IMG/VR virus record: IMGVR_UViG_3300049216_000581
Location: 1 to 30,575 of that record
Source of the DNA: a virus
DNA: 30,575 nucleotides
Strand: one strand, 5' to 3'
Translations under genes and position numbers: made by a program
Shown here: positions 8,632 to 15,786 of the stretch, one piece after another
Position numbering within the stretch: position 1 is the stretch's first letter
Layout: every line of letters begins with the position of its first letter
Notes under the pieces: model-generated
The model's input: only the letters and a program-made list of their open reading frames with translations
The model's database searches: none
Told to the model about the DNA's origin: nothing

Positions 8632-9123
8632 TTAGATGGCGACGACAGCGGACTTGGCCTCGACCTCAGCGGCGAGGCTCTTAAGATATTTTTCCTCGGA
8701 AAGGCCCAGGTTTTTGCAGATCACTTTCTGCTCAGCCGAAAGTGCGGTGAGCTTCGATTTATCGGTGTTGAATTTCACGCCGCGTTCCGCCAGGGGAACG
8801 GTGACGGGAAGCTTCTCCACCAGGGAGGCCAGCGTGGCGAGCGGCATCGTCTTGATTTCCTCGTCGGTCAGCGGAATGACCTTGCCGGCCGCGGTCGCCT
8901 TGGTGACGACCGCCACGCGATCGCCTTCTTCGAAACGGGAGGCCAGCGGCTTGAGGGCCTCGGCGATCTTCGCCTCGACCTCGGAGGAGCTCAGGCCCTC
9001 GCCTCCCTGGTCGTCGGCCTTGTAGGCGGTGACCGCGTCGCCGATCTCGGCGTCGCTGGGATTGTCAGGCAGGGTGACGCCGAGCGTCTTGAGCAGGGTG
9101 ATAACGGCAGTGCGGTAGTCCAT
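8632..9123 (-). CDS. Possible internal scaffold start within protease gene
   Basis: An in-frame ATG at 9121-9123 lies exactly at the boundary between the protease and scaffold halves and would give a 163-residue Glu/Lys-rich scaffold. In Mu the scaffold gene Z is such an in-frame internal product of I. There is no purine-rich ribosome site here (the upstream bases are C-rich), so the case rests on analogy and domain boundary only. Confidence 0.35.
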   Translation of the reverse strand: MDYRTAVITLLKTLGVTLPDNPSDAEIGDAVTAYKADDQGGEGLSSSEVEAKIAEALKPLASRFEEGDRVAVVTKATAAGKVIPLTDEEIKTMPLATLASLVEKLPVTVPLAERGVKFNTDKSKLTALSAEQKVICKNLGLSEEKYLKSLAAEVEAKSAVVAI

Positions 9124-9648
9124 AGGTTTGTTGGAGGAGGAGTGGGAACGAAGTGAGGAGGGGTTGGAAAAATCGGCGGAGTAAAAACTCAGGCCCTCGG
9201 TACAGCCCTGCCGGCATAGCGCGACCGAATGAATGAAGATGACTTCCCCGTTTTCATCGAGCTGCACGACGGGCGAGAGATCGACATAGTTCGGCGCATG
9301 CTCCTTGCCGCTGGGCGTCCAGTGATCGATCGGCATGTAAACGCCGTCGCCATCGATCACCTCGAGAGAACCGTAAGCCGCGACCTGGACCGGATCCTTC
9401 TGGTAGGTCGGCGAGCCGGGAAGCGTCTGGTGATTGTAGTCGAGAGCGATCTGCTCAAAGGCGAGTTTCTTCTGGTTTGAGGCCAGGCATTCGAGCGTTT
9501 TCTTGCCAACGCGAACCGGACCCTTGATCGTCGTATTCTCGCCCCAGCTGAGAATCTTAAGACGACTGGGAAGGTCCTTGGCGTTGGCGGCGCCATTGGA
9601 AATGGCGAATGAGATCAGCTTGCCGTTGATGCCTGCGGGTCGTTTCAC
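8632..9648 (-). CDS. I: Phage prohead protease / scaffold, Mu gpI-like
   Basis: 338 residues. The N-terminal half (1-165) is the Mu gpI-type maturation protease. Family blocks seen are LDYNHQTLPGSP near residue 70, a conserved YVDLSPVV near 120, and FIHSVALCRQG near 140. The C-terminal half is Glu/Lys/Ala-rich and helical, as expected for the scaffold that the protease removes. Start GTG (9646-9648); no better ATG lies upstream in frame. It lies between the gpG-like gene and the decoration and capsid genes, the Mu order. The 323-base gap before it may hold its own promoter. Confidence 0.88.
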   Translation of the reverse strand: MKRPAGINGKLISFAISNGAANAKDLPSRLKILSWGENTTIKGPVRVGKKTLECLASNQKKLAFEQIALDYNHQTLPGSPTYQKDPVQVAAYGSLEVIDGDGVYMPIDHWTPSGKEHAPNYVDLSPVVQLDENGEVIFIHSVALCRQGCTEGLSFYSADFSNPSSLRSHSSSNKPMDYRTAVITLLKTLGVTLPDNPSDAEIGDAVTAYKADDQGGEGLSSSEVEAKIAEALKPLASRFEEGDRVAVVTKATAAGKVIPLTDEEIKTMPLATLASLVEKLPVTVPLAERGVKFNTDKSKLTALSAEQKVICKNLGLSEEKYLKSLAAEVEAKSAVVAI

Positions 9649-9971
9649 TGCCGCGGACTGTGCGTGATTTCAAAAAATGCCGCAAATCAGGCAGGACAAG
9701 AATACGCCTCTCAAGTCAACGTGGAACGCCACACGGCCATTTTCAAAATCGAATATGAGGATAGCGCAGCCAACTCGAATCGCCCGTTGTAGGTCATCCT
9801 GCGAGCCCGCGTTTTCCAGAGGCGGCGAACGCTTTCACCCTGCAAAACATGAAATGCCTGTCCTGGGGCATCGTGGAGTCCTGCGTTGGCATTGTGGAAA
9901 CAGGAGGGGCAACGTCGGGTCGTTTTCTACAATGGCCGCGCAATGGCCCAAATAAGTTTGATGGCACAAAA
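9649..9971. other. 323-base gap between gpG-like and protease genes
   Basis: No convincing gene. It holds an imperfect tandem repeat of TCCTG...GTGGA units (9861-9878 and 9879-9898) and a doubled CAATGGCC (9930-9937 and 9941-9948). On the minus strand a weak hairpin TGCC/GGCA (9678-9693) is followed by six T (9672-9677), which could be a poor terminator just before the protease start. A plus-strand frame of 92 codons crosses the gap but has no ribosome site and an unlikely composition. Confidence 0.5.
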
Positions 9972-10427
9972 TCAGCCGAGAAGGAGGCTGGTCTTCTCCG
10001 CGGCTGCGGCGCCGATCCTGGCTTGCGCCAGCGGCGTTAGCTTGCCGTTGATGATGGGAAAATAAGGGCGAGCCGGAATGGTAGCTGCGTGATTTCGTCC
10101 GGCCTGTCCCCCGAGTTGGTGAATCGCGGCATAGGGACGATCGGTGCCTTCGCTCACGCTGTCGTTGGTTAGCGCCGTCTGGTGGATCGATCGCATCAAA
10201 AGCGCGAGGGGGCCGCGCAGCATTCCGCCGCGGCCTTTCTTCCGCTTGAGCGTTTCCGGCTTGAGCGGCGGCCACGTGGACGGTCTCACCGATTCATTCA
10301 TGAAGGCTTCTTTGGTGAGGACCTTGAGCTCATGACCCATCGCCTCGAGGATTGGCCGCCGGTCCGCCAACCGCGCCGCCTGGCGCTCGATCTCGGGCGT
10401 GATTCCGTTGCGGACCTGGATGCTCAC
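9972..10427 (-). CDS. G: Virion morphogenesis protein, Mu gpG-like
   Basis: 151 residues. The sequence has the gpG/phage virion morphogenesis pattern: an N-terminal helix, a basic WPPLKPETLKRKKGRGG block near residue 52, then LMRSIHQTAL, a YAAIHQLGG block near 100, and a C-terminal RPYFPI motif. This family acts in tail completion or head-tail joining. GTG start overlapping the upstream stop as GTGA. It follows MuF with one small gene between them, close to the Mu order of F then G. Confidence 0.88.
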   Translation of the reverse strand: MSIQVRNGITPEIERQAARLADRRPILEAMGHELKVLTKEAFMNESVRPSTWPPLKPETLKRKKGRGGMLRGPLALLMRSIHQTALTNDSVSEGTDRPYAAIHQLGGQAGRNHAATIPARPYFPIINGKLTPLAQARIGAAAAEKTSLLLG

Positions 10428-10675
10428 GCCGTTAACTCTTTCTCCGCCTGCGCCGCCTGGGCGGCCGTCACGCCCGCAGCCTCCGCCACTTCCTCGGGCG
10501 AGAGGTGCGGCAGCTTCGCGCGGAAATGCTTGTAGGCAGCGATCGCCGCTGCGTCATCCGCGCCTGGCACGCCAGCAAGAATCTTCTCGTGGATCGCCGC
10601 GTCGGCTCTCTTGCCGCCAGCGTCGGTATAGAACATCTCGTTACTTGCGGCCGATGTATTTGGCGAATTGCTCAT
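10424..10675 (-). CDS. Small acidic helical protein, unknown
   Basis: 83 residues, Ala/Glu-rich. The C-terminal half (SPEEVAEAAGVTAAQAAQAE) looks like a small helix-turn-helix or helical hairpin. It overlaps the end of the MuF gene by 35 bases and the start of gpG by 4, so it is part of the same coupled operon. No family recognised. It may be a small accessory of head assembly. Confidence 0.6.
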   Translation of the reverse strand: MSNSPNTSAASNEMFYTDAGGKRADAAIHEKILAGVPGADDAAAIAAYKHFRAKLPHLSPEEVAEAAGVTAAQAAQAEKELTA

Positions 10676-12386
10676 ATTGGTCCTGATTGTTTAAATCTAG
10701 CATGCCGTTCCACCAGCTGCCGAGGAAAACTGCCTTGCCCAGGGGAATATATTCTGAGCCCGTATCCTTGTCCGGATGCAGCGGGTCGTGCACCGTCGAT
10801 CTCATCCCGGCCAGCTTGACGAAATCCTCAGGATCGTGAGATCGCGAGCATGCCTCGAGGACGGCGCGCATCGCCGGCGAGAGCACGGCGCCGAGCCGGA
10901 CCATCGAGTCGTGGACGATCTTTTGGATCTGCGGAATCAGCACCGGCCGGAAGCCGTAGCGTAGCCAGGCGTAACCGCCGACGTCGATGTTGGCCGTCAC
11001 GGTGATTTTCTTGATGCCCCAGTGGTCATAGAGATCGGCGAAATTCGAAAGTACCTTCTTGCCGGCCGACGTGCCTGTCTCCTTGACCTGGAAATAGGCG
11101 TGGTAAACCGACTTCGCCGCGAAATCGATTTCGCGGCAGAGCGTGAAGGTTGCCTCGCCCCCGGCATCGAGCGGCCCATCGACGGCGATGTTCAACCGCT
11201 GGGCCGCGATATCGAACTGCAGAATGGGCCGCGTGTCCTGCGGCAACGTCAGGCCCTTGAGCATGTGATGCCGGAAATCGACCGGGTCCAGATTCACATG
11301 CCGATTATAGAAACTGAGGATCTCCTGCGGCGTTCCGCCCGCGGCCACGTCAAGGCCGGCCGACCTCAGTGCATCGATATGATTGACCGTCGCTCCGCCT
11401 AGGTAACCGGCCGGCGCCCGCTGCTTCTGCAAATCAGGTGGCACCGCCGGAGGAGTAACCGATCGGCGCGAGACCGCCGGCGGCTCGATGCGCCTCTCGT
11501 CTGTCTTCTTTCCATTCAGCCAATCCCAGACTGTCGTGTCGGCATAGCTTTCGCCGAGAGGTGTCTTCTCCGCCCAGCCCTGAAAGTCGGACCAGGTCTT
11601 TCCATCGTATCGATCTTTCAGCTGCTCGAGCGGCAACTGAAAGCTGCCCGGGTCCCAGCGATAGCCCGACCCGCCTTCTTTGTCGGTCGGTGGCCTCACG
11701 TCGTAGGTCCGACCATCGCGGACCAGCGTCCCATCGCGCAAGTGCTCCGCGACGGTGCCCTCGAGGACAAGCTTGTTGTCGGGTGCCCGGTCCTTGTCGG
11801 CTGCTGCCAGTTCATCGCGAGCTGCGGCCGATTTTGAGATCACCTGGCAGCGGCAGCCCCAGTCCCAGGGCGGATAATGCGCTTCCCAGAAGGGATCGTC
11901 CGCCGGCAGCACGATCTGATCCAGCGCCGCGTGCTCCGGCCGCACGTGGTCGTCCTCCATGGTCACATATTGCCAGTAGGGGAACACATCCTTCTGGCGC
12001 TGCATGACGCGCCATTGCGAGGCGGAATAAGCCTGGGTGCAGTGCGTCCGCAACAGCAGCTCCGCTCGCCGCTCCGCGGCGTCCTGCTGCGCCTTCTGCA
12101 TTTCCGCGTCGGCGGCGGGATCGACAAAAAACGGCGACAGCTTCGGGAGGATGTCCTTCTTGGCCTCGTCCCAATCCGCGCCCTCCGGCACCTCCGCGAT
12201 GCGGTCGCGGACCTCCTGCATGATGTTCGCGACCTCCACGCCGGATATGGTGAAGACTCGCGGCTTCAGCTCCGGCAACAGCCCGTCGAGTACCTCGCGA
12301 GAAACAACGGGCTTGCTCCTGATGAAGTCGATCGCCTCGTGGTGCGGCGATGGACCAAAGAGAAATTCAGCGTCAGAGTCAGGCAT
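10641..12386 (-). CDS. F: MuF head morphogenesis protein with C-terminal extension
   Basis: 581 residues. The Mu F-like domain is at about 75-185, with the hallmark run of HVRPEH (147-152), PADDPFW (161-167) and YPPWDWGCRC (171-180). A linker rich in Pro, Lys and Asp follows (190-330). The last 250 residues are not typical F sequence. Residues about 385-485 resemble a GNAT acyltransferase core: TFTLCREIDF strand, then GTSAGKKVLSNFADLYDHWG, then a strand and GYAWLRYGFRPV. MuF proteins are injected or internal head proteins, and many carry variable C-terminal effector domains, so this may be a delivered enzyme. The gene is not beside its portal gene, which is on the other arm. Confidence 0.85.
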   Translation of the reverse strand: MPDSDAEFLFGPSPHHEAIDFIRSKPVVSREVLDGLLPELKPRVFTISGVEVANIMQEVRDRIAEVPEGADWDEAKKDILPKLSPFFVDPAADAEMQKAQQDAAERRAELLLRTHCTQAYSASQWRVMQRQKDVFPYWQYVTMEDDHVRPEHAALDQIVLPADDPFWEAHYPPWDWGCRCQVISKSAAARDELAAADKDRAPDNKLVLEGTVAEHLRDGTLVRDGRTYDVRPPTDKEGGSGYRWDPGSFQLPLEQLKDRYDGKTWSDFQGWAEKTPLGESYADTTVWDWLNGKKTDERRIEPPAVSRRSVTPPAVPPDLQKQRAPAGYLGGATVNHIDALRSAGLDVAAGGTPQEILSFYNRHVNLDPVDFRHHMLKGLTLPQDTRPILQFDIAAQRLNIAVDGPLDAGGEATFTLCREIDFAAKSVYHAYFQVKETGTSAGKKVLSNFADLYDHWGIKKITVTANIDVGGYAWLRYGFRPVLIPQIQKIVHDSMVRLGAVLSPAMRAVLEACSRSHDPEDFVKLAGMRSTVHDPLHPDKDTGSEYIPLGKAVFLGSWWNGMLDLNNQDQYEQFAKYIGRK

Positions 12387-12772
12387 TTGTGTTTTGTAGG
12401 AAGAGACCGTTTCTATATTTCACGACGTCGTCGGGCCCGGAAAACATCATAACCCGGCTGGCAACCGCCTTCAGCGCTGCAGGCACACCGGCGCCGCGGG
12501 CGGCAGGATGAGGCGATGTCATGATGATTCCATCGACGCTGCCGGCCAGTAGTACAGCCAGCTCACTGTTGGCTTTACCAAAGAGAATCACCACATCGAC
12601 CGGCTTCTCCTCCTGGATGCGCCGGCGCATGTGCTCGATATCGGGTTTGAAGAAGGAGCTGCTCGGGGATCTGCTCGAGCTCACCGCCTTTGCCCGGGCC
12701 GGTGAAATGCCGGAAGCTCTCACCCTGGGTCGCGACCATGTTCATCATGCAGTTGCTCCCGAGCTGTTTCAT
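12379..12772 (-). CDS. Two-frame gene broken or recoded near 12663
   Basis: Coding character switches frame within this gene. Frame one starts at ATG 12770-12772 (ATGA overlap with the preceding small gene) and reads well, with strongly G/C third positions, up to about 12660. It then loses that pattern and stops at 12575. The +1 frame becomes good at about 12663 and continues to a stop at 12379. The joined product would be about 130 residues, with a central hydrophobic strand around VDVVILFGKANSEL and a SPHPAARG motif. No family is sure; a faint likeness to uracil-DNA-glycosylase motif B is too weak to name. The cause could be a real indel, an assembly error or a programmed +1 shift. Confidence 0.55.
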
Positions 12773-12939
12773 GAAGAACGGAACGGCCGAATGAACTTGA
12801 AGAAGGCCATCTGGCGCGGTTTTTGGGCCTGGGACTTCCCGCGGGAAGCCTTCTCGCGGCGCTTCGCGGGTATCAAGGACCGATTTTTGGCCCCGAACTG
12901 GGTCAGGACAGCGGCCTGCGGTTTTTCGATGACGTTCAT
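12769..12939 (-). CDS. Small basic protein, unknown
   Basis: 56 residues, starting at ATG 12937-12939 (ATGA overlap with the gene before) and ending at TGA 12769-12771 (ATGA overlap with the next). Very basic middle (AKRREKASRGKSQAQKPR) and aromatic C-terminus (AFFKFIRPF). Codon third positions are G/C-rich as in its neighbours, and overlap at both ends supports it. Possibly nucleic-acid binding, by charge only. Confidence 0.6.
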   Translation of the reverse strand: MNVIEKPQAAVLTQFGAKNRSLIPAKRREKASRGKSQAQKPRQMAFFKFIRPFRSS

Positions 12940-13355
12940 GACATCGGTTTCCGGTATTGATCCCGGACCTTCGGGTCATTCCAAAAGTCGAGGTTTTCCG
13001 CGCAACGCTTAAGGTGAGAGAAATAACTGCTGAGGTTCAGCGTGTAGACGAAGGGAGCCACCCGGGCCCCGTCCACGAAGCCGCTCTGGATCAGCCGGCG
13101 CAGCGTGAGGGTGGACCGGCCGAGGCCGAGCTGCAGGGAAAGTTGCGGCGTTAAGCGCACGAGCTTTTCCCAGGACCGCGGCACCAGCCGGCACGTGCCG
13201 TCACCGCTCGCCACCACGTCACAAAAGACAACCTCGGCCGGCGGTTCACTTATCGCCAGGTCCTGTTGCACCCATCGGTTGGGGGCGGCCTCCGTCATCT
13301 TCACCGGCTTCGGGGTTTTCTTCGGCGTGGTAGTTCTCTTGATTGGTCGGATCAT
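12936..13355 (-). CDS. Possible HTH-containing early protein, unknown
   Basis: 139 residues. The N-terminus is basic and Pro/Thr/Lys-rich. Residues about 88-110 (LTPQLSLQLGLGRSTLTLRR) could form a helix-turn-helix, followed by an aromatic C-terminus. Coupled by ATGA overlaps to the winged-helix gene before and the small basic gene after. Role unknown; a DNA-binding middle-gene function is a guess. Confidence 0.65.
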   Translation of the reverse strand: MIRPIKRTTTPKKTPKPVKMTEAAPNRWVQQDLAISEPPAEVVFCDVVASGDGTCRLVPRSWEKLVRLTPQLSLQLGLGRSTLTLRRLIQSGFVDGARVAPFVYTLNLSSYFSHLKRCAENLDFWNDPKVRDQYRKPMS

Positions 13356-13672
13356 AAAAGATTCAGTTGGGTCTGCTTGGCTTCACGTTTCTTGCGATCG
13401 AAATTGTCCCGCGCCACGAACCAGGACACGGCCTGGTAAACGCCCTCGCCGCCGCCGGGCTCGGGATTGGCCAGCTCCGCGAGGCCGAGCTGGTAGAGCT
13501 CCGTCACGCGCGGACGCAGCGAGAGAATGTCGATGCCGCTGCGCTGGGCCAGCTCCCGGGTCGTGCAGGGACCATGCTTCTCGAGGGCACGGTAGACCTG
13601 CTGTCGCAGCCCCTCGGCGAAGCGCTCCTGGACGTCGCGCCAGGTCTCATTGCGGAAGTCGATCGGCTTCAT
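13352..13672 (-). CDS. Winged-helix transcription regulator
   Basis: 106 residues. A winged helix-turn-helix is visible: helix about 22-33 (LRQQVYRALEKHG), helices 36-45 and 48-62 (TTRELAQRSGID, then LRPRVTELYQLG), followed by a wing. Such small regulators often control middle or late genes in phages. It lies between the early genes and MuF, where Mu has Mor and C. It is not similar to them by eye, so an equivalent role is only a suggestion. ATGA overlaps on both sides. Confidence 0.7.
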   Translation of the reverse strand: MKPIDFRNETWRDVQERFAEGLRQQVYRALEKHGPCTTRELAQRSGIDILSLRPRVTELYQLGLAELANPEPGGGEGVYQAVSWFVARDNFDRKKREAKQTQLNLL

Positions 13673-13998
13673 GGCAGACGCCTCCAGAGATCGTCCATCA
13701 GGTGGTCCGTCTGAAACTTGATCATCCCCACTTCAATGGCGCGGCGCTGCCGCTGCGTTACCTCGATCTGGCGAGCCAGCTTGGCGTACTCCTTTTTGAG
13801 CGGCTCCAGGTCAGCAAGGCCGTCGAGCTTCATGAAATTGTCTTCCAGATCATCAGTGACCTCTTGAAGCGTTTTCATGGCCGCGACAAACGCGGCCGCA
13901 CCAGCCCGGCATCCGTGAATGGCATCGGCCCAGATCGCCAATTTCTCTTCCGTCGTCGGCGGGGCCAACTGCTGAACGAGAGTCTTAGGCTTTTTCAT
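13669..13998 (-). CDS. Coiled-coil early protein, unknown
   Basis: 109 residues from ATG 13996-13998, which overlaps the stop of the preceding gene as TAATG. A longer reading frame upstream is only a shadow. Mostly helical, with a coiled-coil-like second half (LADLEPLKKEYAKLARQIEV). No known domain. Part of the leftward early/middle operon. Confidence 0.65.
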   Translation of the reverse strand: MKKPKTLVQQLAPPTTEEKLAIWADAIHGCRAGAAAFVAAMKTLQEVTDDLEDNFMKLDGLADLEPLKKEYAKLARQIEVTQRQRRAIEVGMIKFQTDHLMDDLWRRLP

Positions 13999-14579
13999 TA
14001 GAAAGGCCCTCCGCTGTAGCGCCGGGTCCGCGCTTTCTTCTCCACCTTCGGCTTCTCGCCCAGGACGCGGCTCATCACGTCGCCGGCGCTCTCGCCGCCC
14101 TTTTTCTCGCGGCGCAGCTTCTGCGCCTTGCGCCGGATCGCGAAGGTCGCCCGCCAGATCAGGTTTCGCGGCGCATCGTCGATCGAGCCGCCGCTGATGT
14201 TCCGGATCATCCCCGCGGCGTAGTCCATCGCCCGCGGCATCACGTCCTCGGCCGCCTTGGCCTCCTTGCGCAACGCGTGCAGCGCCCGGGCCCGTGGCTC
14301 GTCGATCGACTTGAACGCCGCCTTGAAGGACGCCTCGGAATGCCCGCAGATGTCCAGGAAATGGGCCTTGAGCGGCAGGAAGTGCTGGTCCTGGCATTCC
14401 TTCAGCCTGCCCCGGCCGGTCACCTTGCGGACCTCGTCGTGGCGCCAATCGTCGCAATCCTGGTCCGGGCCGATCTCGACCCAGGCGAACTTCGCGATGC
14501 AGCCCAGGTATTGCAGCTGGGAGGGCGTCAGGGGCGCGAGCGAGGCCCGTTCTTCGCGGGCGCGAAGGCAATAGCTCAT
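13998..14579 (-). CDS. Possible GemA/gp16-like early protein
   Basis: 193 residues, helical and rich in charged residues. A segment with CDDWRHDEVRKVTGRGRLKE resembles the D-x-YR-x-x-(L)-x-x-x-TG(K/R) block of the GemA/gp16 (DUF1018) family, and its place after Gam and before the middle regulators fits. The match is weak. The C-terminal 40 residues are very basic. GemA-type proteins modulate host functions early in infection. Coupled to neighbours by ATGA and TAATG overlaps. Confidence 0.5.
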   Translation of the reverse strand: MSYCLRAREERASLAPLTPSQLQYLGCIAKFAWVEIGPDQDCDDWRHDEVRKVTGRGRLKECQDQHFLPLKAHFLDICGHSEASFKAAFKSIDEPRARALHALRKEAKAAEDVMPRAMDYAAGMIRNISGGSIDDAPRNLIWRATFAIRRKAQKLRREKKGGESAGDVMSRVLGEKPKVEKKARTRRYSGGPF

Positions 14580-15052
14580 GCGGTCCTCCCGGCCATGCGT
14601 TTGGCCTTCAGGACCTCACGTGCCGCGGCAAGCTGTTGCAGCGCCCTGGCGCGAAATTCCGGATTCTTGAACCGGGCGCCCGATGCCGTCCCGACATTGC
14701 GCCGCCACGTCCTGCGATTCTTGGTGCGCTGGCTATTCGGCTTTCTCTTCGGAAGCCAGCGGCCGCGGCGACGAGGATGCGACTTCTCCCAGTTCGCCCG
14801 GGCCTCTGCTGTCCGGCGGCCGGCGGCGAGTCGGTCCAGGATGATCTTGCGCTTCTCGGGATCGGCCATGTCGCGCCGGCGGGCCGCACTGCTCGCCCGG
14901 GCCATCGGCGTCTCGCCGCGGCCGACCAGGTAAAGCTGGTCCTGGACCTCCGGCCGAGTCACGGCATGGGAAAGCGCCGCCAACCGGATCAGCGCCCCGC
15001 CGCTGTCAGGCCGAACGCGATGACGCCCATGGAGCTCGACCGAATACCTCAT
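14576..15052 (-). CDS. Highly basic DNA-binding-like protein
   Basis: 158 residues from ATG 15050-15052, chosen because a GGAG site lies 8 bases upstream; a longer frame begins at 15100. Arg/Ala/Lys-rich throughout, with repeated units of the form RRRD...ILDRLAAGRRTAEA and FRARALQQLAAAREVLKAKR. These look like the short modular DNA-binding repeats found in phage nuclease-associated proteins (NUMOD-like). No catalytic motif is seen. Function unknown; nucleic-acid binding is inferred from composition. Confidence 0.6.
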   Translation of the reverse strand: MRYSVELHGRHRVRPDSGGALIRLAALSHAVTRPEVQDQLYLVGRGETPMARASSAARRRDMADPEKRKIILDRLAAGRRTAEARANWEKSHPRRRGRWLPKRKPNSQRTKNRRTWRRNVGTASGARFKNPEFRARALQQLAAAREVLKAKRMAGRTA

Positions 15053-15144
15053 TTCACCAGCTCCGGTATCCGGACGAGGATAAACCAAGCCCATGGCCAC
15101 ACGGCCATCACCACCAGGAGCGCGAGCATGAAGAAGCGGATCAC
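15049..15144 (-). CDS. Hidden 31-residue membrane peptide
   Basis: A 32-codon frame (including stop) starts with GTG (15142-15144), which overlaps the Gam-like stop as GTGA. It ends with TGA (15049-15051), which overlaps the next gene's ATG as ATGA. The product is one hydrophobic helix (IRFFMLALLVVMAVWPWAW) with a short basic-flanked tail. The perfect double overlap and single transmembrane helix support a real gene too short for usual prediction. It may be a toxin-like, holin-like or signalling peptide. Confidence 0.6.
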   Translation of the reverse strand: MIRFFMLALLVVMAVWPWAWFILVRIPELVK

Positions 15145-15401
15145 GCCGCCTCCGTCTTCTGCACCCGCGTCACGGGCGCTTCCGCCCAGGCCCGGGCCAC
15201 GGCCGACTTGCCCTCGATGTCCGCGGCGATCCCGCCCAGGGTCGCATCGTAATCCATCCGGATTTCGTTAATGCGCTGGTTCATTTCCGCAGTGAGCTTC
15301 TGCTCGCGCGTCTTCAGCGCGGTGATCTCACCGACCAGCGCCTCCATCTCCTCGCGGGTGTGAATGGCGTTGGCGGCGATTTTAATGCGTGACTTGGTCA
15401 T
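15141..15401 (-). CDS. gam: Short Gam-like protein, N-terminal half only
   Basis: 86 residues matching the N-terminal half of Mu Gam (about 174 residues), which binds double-stranded DNA ends and shields them from host RecBCD. A basic start is followed by a long helix (EEMEALVGEITALKTREQK, then AEMNQRINEIRMDYDATL), then IEGKSAVARAWAEA, like the Gam coiled-coil region. The C-terminal beta domain is missing, and no continuing frame was seen. It lies in the early operon, as in Mu. Function retained or altered is unknown. Confidence 0.7.
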   Translation of the reverse strand: MTKSRIKIAANAIHTREEMEALVGEITALKTREQKLTAEMNQRINEIRMDYDATLGGIAADIEGKSAVARAWAEAPVTRVQKTEAA

Positions 15402-15574
15402 GGTTGTTTTTCTTTCTGGCCCGCGTCACCAGGTACGGGCGGATGGTCGGGTGTCTCCGGGCTGGTGTCCGGAGAGTCCTCCACGTCGGGAGGCAAAATC
15501 GGTAAATGGTCCGCGTCCGGCGCGTAGTCGCGATCGTGCGGAAAGGGCGAGCAGCTGCGGGCGCGGCGCTTCAT
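15398..15574 (-). CDS. Small Pro/Asp-rich protein, unknown
   Basis: 58 residues from ATG 15572-15574 (ATGA overlap with the Lar-like stop); a longer frame upstream is a shadow. A basic N-terminus is followed by a Pro/Asp/Glu-rich, probably disordered tail that ends in a Lys-rich segment. The stop overlaps the Gam-like ATG. No family. Confidence 0.5.
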   Translation of the reverse strand: MKRRARSCSPFPHDRDYAPDADHLPILPPDVEDSPDTSPETPDHPPVPGDAGQKEKQP

Positions 15575-15786
15575 GCGGCCTCCTGGGGATTGCGGCTTAG
15601 CCCGTTCCAGAGATTCTTCGCCAAGGCGACCAGATCGACCATGTGAGGCGGGAGATCGCTGCGCGCCTCGACGTGCGTGTCCTCGAGGCATTTTTCGCAG
15701 CAAATGATAACCGTATCGATATAGGGAAAACGGAACGACGGCTTGCAGCCGCAAACCGGGCAGTCGTCGAGATAGACTTTGGTCAT
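15571..15786 (-). CDS. Lar-like restriction-alleviation zinc ribbon
   Basis: 71 residues. Two Cys pairs form a zinc ribbon: C9-x2-C12 and C29/C30-x2-C33. A C-terminal Ala-x-x-x-W-N segment (LVALAKNLWNGL, W60 N61) is typical of the Lar family (restriction alleviation protein), which reduces host type I restriction. The family is loosely defined; other zinc-ribbon proteins are possible. Coupled to neighbours by ATGA overlaps in the early operon. Confidence 0.65.
   Translation of the reverse strand: MTKVYLDDCPVCGCKPSFRFPYIDTVIICCEKCLEDTHVEARSDLPPHMVDLVALAKNLWNGLSRNPQEAA

Noticed and set aside
6669-8684. Plus-strand frame of 671 codons
   Set aside because: Antisense to the capsid gpT and decoration genes, which have clear family motifs; composition is typical of a shadow frame.
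9678-9693. Rho-independent terminator before the protease gene
   Set aside because: The stem is only four base pairs with an eight-base loop; noted in the gap description but too weak to call as a terminator.
9677-9955. Plus-strand 92-codon frame in the intergenic gap
   Set aside because: No ribosome site, atypical composition, and it lies over short tandem repeats.
12631-12670. TGCTC motifs near 12631-12670 as further operator sites
   Set aside because: The partner arm GAGCA at six-base spacing is absent; they are half-sites within coding sequence.
13669-14571. 300-codon version of the coiled-coil early gene
   Set aside because: Its first 190 codons are a shadow of the overlapping GemA-position gene; the real start is ATG at 13996-13998 with a TAATG overlap.
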